A stretch of DNA of 10,000 nucleotides from Methanospirillum hungatei. GTDB taxonomy: Archaea; Halobacteriota; Methanomicrobia; Methanomicrobiales; Methanospirillaceae. Where the stretch lies: the NCBI RefSeq assembly GCF_020216685.1, contig NZ_JAIWNS010000032.1, forward strand, positions 1-10,000. Direction: 5' to 3'. How positions within the stretch are numbered: the first letter of the stretch is position 1; every line of letters begins with the position of its first letter. The position numbers and the translations under genes are program-made. Shown here piece by piece: positions 7,363 through 10,000 of the stretch. The notes beneath the pieces are model-generated. The model was not told the origin of the DNA. It searched no databases and saw only the letters and a program-made list of their open reading frames with translations.

Positions 7363-8558
7363 CGGTTCACCAGATCCAGAATCTCTTCAGAGGTTGCCTG
7401 CCTTGCAGGAATGAAACCGGCTACCAGGGACACGACACCCAGAACTATGAGGGAAGGAAGAAGGACAGTCAGATCAAACACCGGATACACTGCACCGGCT
7501 GGAAACTGAAGAGGAAAAGCCCTGAAATATTCACTCAGGCCCGTAAAGAGTGCCACCCCGCAGAGAGCACCAGAGACGTAGATTACAGCAACCTGGACCA
7601 GATAGTCCCTGACGATATCCCGCTCAGGAATCCCGATAGCCTTGAGAATGCCAATCTGTCTTCTTTGATGGGTTGTGTTGATATATACCACAATGAAGAT
7701 GACAATGCTTGCAATAACGAGGGAAAAGACCAGCATGATAGAGTTCAGGAGGGAGAAACTCTTCAGTGCATCGCCAATTATTCCTTCTCCTTTTTCTGTT
7801 ACCGTCTTGATATCATCATGAATTCCAAACTCCATAAGCCGTATCTTGGTCTGTGGAAGTGTGTCTGCATCAGATGAGCGGATGAGAATGAGAGACGATT
7901 TGTCAGTCGCTCCAAGCACTGATTCCAGCTCTTTTCGTGTGATGAATGCTTCATTATCAGCAGAGATGGAGCCAGTCTCAAATATCCCTGCCACGGTCAT
8001 TTTCCTGACAACACCGTTCTGAAATATTACTTCCAGGGAATCACCGGCATGAACCCCGCCCAGCGATTCCATTTTATCCTTTTTCTCATCATCATGACCG
8101 GCAAGTACTGACCCGAGCAGAATCATATTAGTGTCACCATCAGAGAGATACCGACCTTCAGTTATCTTCCCAGAGGTCTTTGTGACACGCTCTTCATCTG
8201 ACGGGATAATTGCAACAACCCCCCGTGATAGAATCATTTTATCCGATTTCAGCGAAGTGCTGACGATAAAATGTGACGAGGCTGCAGCGATACCAGGAGT
8301 CCGCTCGATGGTCCTGACCAGCGTATGAGTATCTGAAAGAACCTGAGTATCATCATCCGGTTCGATAATCAGGTCAGCATACTGGTAATCACTGACCTGC
8401 TGATTGTATGCTCCGGTAATTCCTGCGGTAAGGGAGGGCATGAAGACCATCAGTACAAAGGATAATGCCACAATCATAATGGTAAGGAGAAATGTCCCTT
8501 TATTCCCTCTTTGTATTGCACGAACGGCCAGATACACCGGAAGATTGACCGTTTTCAT
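7359..8558 (-). CDS. MacB/FtsX-type ABC transporter permease
   Basis: A 399-residue permease with the MacB topology: helix 1 at about 22-42, a large extracytoplasmic domain at about 43-270, then three helices at about 272-294, 320-341 and 363-383. The segment QRRQIGILKAIGIPERDI (298-315) is the characteristic coupling region after helix 2, and the C-terminus has PARQA (384-388), typical of the family. Such transporters do not move substrate through a channel like importers but use ATP to drive movement of the extracellular domain. The start is placed at ATG 8558: GGAG lies 8 nt upstream, the ATGA overlap with the preceding gene is exact, and an in-frame upstream ATG at 8615 would add 19 unlikely residues inside the neighbour. 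Co-transcribed with the ATPase and the exported protein. Confidence 0.92.
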   Translation of the reverse strand: MKTVNLPVYLAVRAIQRGNKGTFLLTIMIVALSFVLMVFMPSLTAGITGAYNQQVSDYQYADLIIEPDDDTQVLSDTHTLVRTIERTPGIAAASSHFIVSTSLKSDKMILSRGVVAIIPSDEERVTKTSGKITEGRYLSDGDTNMILLGSVLAGHDDEKKDKMESLGGVHAGDSLEVIFQNGVVRKMTVAGIFETGSISADNEAFITRKELESVLGATDKSSLILIRSSDADTLPQTKIRLMEFGIHDDIKTVTEKGEGIIGDALKSFSLLNSIMLVFSLVIASIVIFIVVYINTTHQRRQIGILKAIGIPERDIVRDYLVQVAVIYVSGALCGVALFTGLSEYFRAFPLQFPAGAVYPVFDLTVLLPSLIVLGVVSLVAGFIPARQATSEEILDLVNR

Positions 8559-9850
8559 ACCGAATTCTCCGACTGCCGGCGACGATACACCACGATACCA
8601 CCACCGATGAGACACAGAATAATAACAAACGGAATGAGCAACGGATTTCCCCGGGATGTAATAGTCAGCGAGAGAGTATCATCCATGACATATTCTACCC
8701 CTTCATGCTCCATCCTGACCGTTATCGGGATCTGAAAATCTCCGGCGGGAGCTTCCTGAAGGTAAAATACAGCAGGTCCGTCATTATCCGGTTCAATTTT
8801 CCCGACAAAGGCCTCTTTTGTCCCTTTTACCGGGGCATCAATGACTGCCCTGACTCCATTTGCATCCCCGGTCCCCGTGTTCTCAATCCGGACGATGAGA
8901 GAGAAGGGCATTCCCTCCGAAATCCGGACCGGATCTGAAGTTACTGCGGCAATGGCAAGATCCGGTTTTCCGGAAATTTTGATCGGTACTTGTTCGGCCT
9001 GTGTCAGGATCGTCCCTCCTGCGGTACTGTACCGGAGGGTGCAGGTGAGGAGTGAGATTCCTTCTGGTGTCTTCCGGCTGGTTGAAATCGTAAGAGGGAT
9101 GCTCACATCCTCATCTGGGCCAAGGCGTGATATATGGGTTACCACCTGACTAGTCACCGAGATTTCAGGGCTTGCCGGACTGATATTCACCATAATTTCA
9201 GATGCAGCCGTATCACCGTCATTATGAAGAACAAGAGTCCCCGCTGCGTCATCTCCGGGTATTACCGAGGCAGGAATCTGTTTTGTAATCTGCAGGGCAG
9301 GATTCTTCTGTACCAGGCTGTCATCATTGACATTCACCGGTATCGGATATTTCAGGCTCCTTCCTCCTTCGGTTGCGATATGGAGCTCTGGAAAGTAGAT
9401 TCCGGATTGATGCGGAGCCTGCACCAGGAATGTCAGGGGTACTGACTGCCCCGGACCAACCTCTCCGACCCGGCGGTAATCCCCTGACTCCACACGAAGT
9501 CCATTCCCAAAGAGAGAGACATCTGAGAGGTAGACATTGATATCCCTCGTCTCAGTTACCGACTGGCCCGTTGTCTGATCCCCACCGGTTTTTATTACCG
9601 ATGCACCTTTTGCCGTGTTTGATACCTGGACGGTAATGAGAGCAGAGCCTCCGGGCATGATCACGTCAGGTCTGACCTCATACGAGGAGATTACAATGGT
9701 CGGTTCACTTGCAGTCACAATTCCAGTAAGTCCTATCCCCGCCAGAATGATAAGGAAAGAGATGAGAATGCAGACTATTCGGTACTGAGTTGTTTCTTTT
9801 TTTATCCGGCATGAAAGGAGAGATGCAGGACATGCTGACACTTGCGTCAT
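8555..9850 (-). CDS. Exported, membrane-anchored Ig-like protein (COG1361/CARDB type)
   Basis: A 431-residue surface protein. A basic N-terminal region (KKETTQYR) precedes a hydrophobic signal segment (about 25-46) with possible cleavage after TAS (48). The body is beta-rich and can be split into three Ig-like units, about 51-175, 185-293 and 295-397; the last has the CARDB-like pattern PDLAIAAV then SLIVRIENTGTG. A C-terminal helix (about 403-422) and RRR tail anchor it facing outwards. Archaeal proteins of this COG1361 kind often lie beside MacB-like transporters and may take the place of the bacterial periplasmic adaptor; that role is inference. ATG 9850 has no Shine-Dalgarno site and lies about 30 bp from a TATA-like stretch, so a leaderless or short-leader mRNA is likely. 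GTG 9841 is an alternative start. First gene of the operon, divergent from the TetR gene. Confidence 0.85.
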   Translation of the reverse strand: MTQVSACPASLLSCRIKKETTQYRIVCILISFLIILAGIGLTGIVTASEPTIVISSYEVRPDVIMPGGSALITVQVSNTAKGASVIKTGGDQTTGQSVTETRDINVYLSDVSLFGNGLRVESGDYRRVGEVGPGQSVPLTFLVQAPHQSGIYFPELHIATEGGRSLKYPIPVNVNDDSLVQKNPALQITKQIPASVIPGDDAAGTLVLHNDGDTAASEIMVNISPASPEISVTSQVVTHISRLGPDEDVSIPLTISTSRKTPEGISLLTCTLRYSTAGGTILTQAEQVPIKISGKPDLAIAAVTSDPVRISEGMPFSLIVRIENTGTGDANGVRAVIDAPVKGTKEAFVGKIEPDNDGPAVFYLQEAPAGDFQIPITVRMEHEGVEYVMDDTLSLTITSRGNPLLIPFVIILCLIGGGIVVYRRRQSENSV

Positions 9851-9856
9851 TTATTA

Positions 9857-9890
9857 TAACATAAATGTCAGTATTCTGACATAAATGTTA
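9857..9890. promoter_or_regulatory. Probable operator: 34-bp nested dyad
   Basis: The dyad is centred at 9873.5. Outer TAACAT (9857-9862) pairs with ATGTTA (9885-9890), and inner ATGTCAG (9865-9871) pairs with CTGACAT (9876-9882); only the central TATT and the two AA spacers fail. Each half also holds the small palindrome ACAT-AA-ATGT. Such nested symmetry suits two dimers of a TetR-family repressor. It lies 7 bp upstream of the exported-protein start, where it would block transcription of the ABC operon. Confidence 0.6.
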
Positions 9891-9891
9891 C

Positions 9892-9905
9892 TGACATGCG
9901 TGTCA
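9892..9905. promoter_or_regulatory. Second operator-like dyad TGACATGCGTGTCA
   Basis: TGACA and TGTCA are inverted around a 4-bp centre, and the same TGACA/TGTCA half-sites occur in the neighbouring 34-bp dyad. It directly precedes the TATA-like element of the TetR gene, so binding here could give autoregulation. Confidence 0.5.
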
Positions 9906-9913
9906 TTATATTA
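9906..9913 (+). promoter_or_regulatory. TATA-like element for the TetR-family gene
   Basis: TTATATTA is centred about 27 bp upstream of the ATG at 9936, the usual archaeal TATA-to-start distance. The stretch before the ATG (ACATTTCTCCC) has no Shine-Dalgarno site. Both facts point to a leaderless transcript. The same A/T-rich block read on the minus strand (TAATATAA) could serve the ABC operon with a leader of about 35 nt. Confidence 0.45.
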
Positions 9914-9935
9914 TCACACAACCAACATTTCTCCC

Positions 9936-10000
9936 ATGCCTCGGGTAGTCCCGGAATACAAAGAAGAAGCAAAGAAACGAATACTGGAGGTTGCCACCCG
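9936..10000 (+). CDS. TetR-family transcriptional regulator, N-terminal fragment
   Basis: Only the first 21 full codons are in the window (MPRVVPEYKEEAKKRILEVA, then T). This start, with basic residues leading into helix 1 of a helix-turn-helix (the RILEVA segment), matches the usual N-terminus of archaeal TetR-family repressors. The DNA-recognition helix and the ligand domain are beyond the edge. It is divergent from the exporter operon and separated by the dyads at 9857-9905, so it most likely represses that operon and itself until an inducer binds. Identification rests on a short stretch, though one that is quite typical. Confidence 0.75.
   Translation, partial: MPRVVPEYKEEAKKRILEVAT

Noticed and set aside
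7332..7877. Plus-strand open frame of 181 codons opposite the permease gene
   Set aside because: It lies entirely opposite the ATPase start and the permease, has no recognisable domain and a low-complexity, unnatural composition; the minus strand encodes clear conserved motifs here.
8559..8615. N-terminal extension of the permease to ATG 8615
   Set aside because: It would place 57 bp inside the preceding gene; the ATG at 8558 has GGAG 8 nt upstream and an exact ATGA overlap, matching the other junction in the operon.
1..10000. CRISPR array, transposon, integrase or defence system
   Set aside because: No regularly spaced repeats, transposase or nuclease motifs or terminal inverted repeats were seen; coding density and gene content are those of ordinary chromosomal signalling and transport genes.

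Overview
The window looks like chromosomal DNA of a methanogenic euryarchaeon, probably of the order Methanomicrobiales (Methanospirillum-like). This is inferred from family content and style, not from a marker gene. The signs are a receiver-first soluble histidine kinase, a soluble PAS/HAMP chemoreceptor, a COG1361-type exported beta-sandwich protein paired with a MacB-like ABC transporter, an archaeal-type TetR N-terminus, archaeal TATA-like elements and dense Shine-Dalgarno/ATGA coupling. No rRNA, tRNA, CRISPR array, insertion sequence or integrase was seen.

Left part (1-5534, all minus strand, transcribed right to left). This is a compact signal-transduction cluster. In transcription order it encodes a membrane Cache-HAMP sensor with no output domain, a 76-residue acidic protein of unknown function, a soluble REC-GAF-like-histidine kinase, a soluble PAS/poly-HAMP methyl-accepting protein and, cut by the window edge, a protein with one membrane helix followed by a PAS-like domain. 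The first four genes are separated by 22 bp or overlap by 4-11 bp, so they are very probably co-transcribed. The layout suggests that input (Cache-HAMP) and output (kinase, chemoreceptor signalling domain) sit on separate polypeptides.

Middle (5535-6693). A 239-bp divergent intergenic region holds a perfect 14-bp palindrome and a larger imperfect inverted repeat whose two arms look like mirrored promoters. It is followed by a plus-strand pstS-like gene for an exported phosphate-binding protein. No pstC, pstA, pstB or phoU follows. A perfect 8-bp hairpin lies between pstS and the convergent ABC operon.

Right part (6694-10000). A minus-strand operon encodes an exported, C-terminally anchored Ig-like (COG1361/CARDB-type) protein, a MacB/FtsX-type permease and its ATPase, each junction being an ATGA overlap. 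Divergent from it, at the right edge, is the start of a TetR-family regulator. The 85 bp between them carry a 34-bp nested dyad and a second 14-bp dyad, a probable operator for the regulator, and both flanking genes lack a Shine-Dalgarno site. Together these read as a regulator-controlled export system with unknown substrate.

There is no gene-free stretch above 300 bases. The strongest candidates for something new are the split sensory cluster, including the orphan Cache-HAMP receptor and the small unknown protein, and the exporter that uses a COG1361 protein where bacteria use a periplasmic adaptor.
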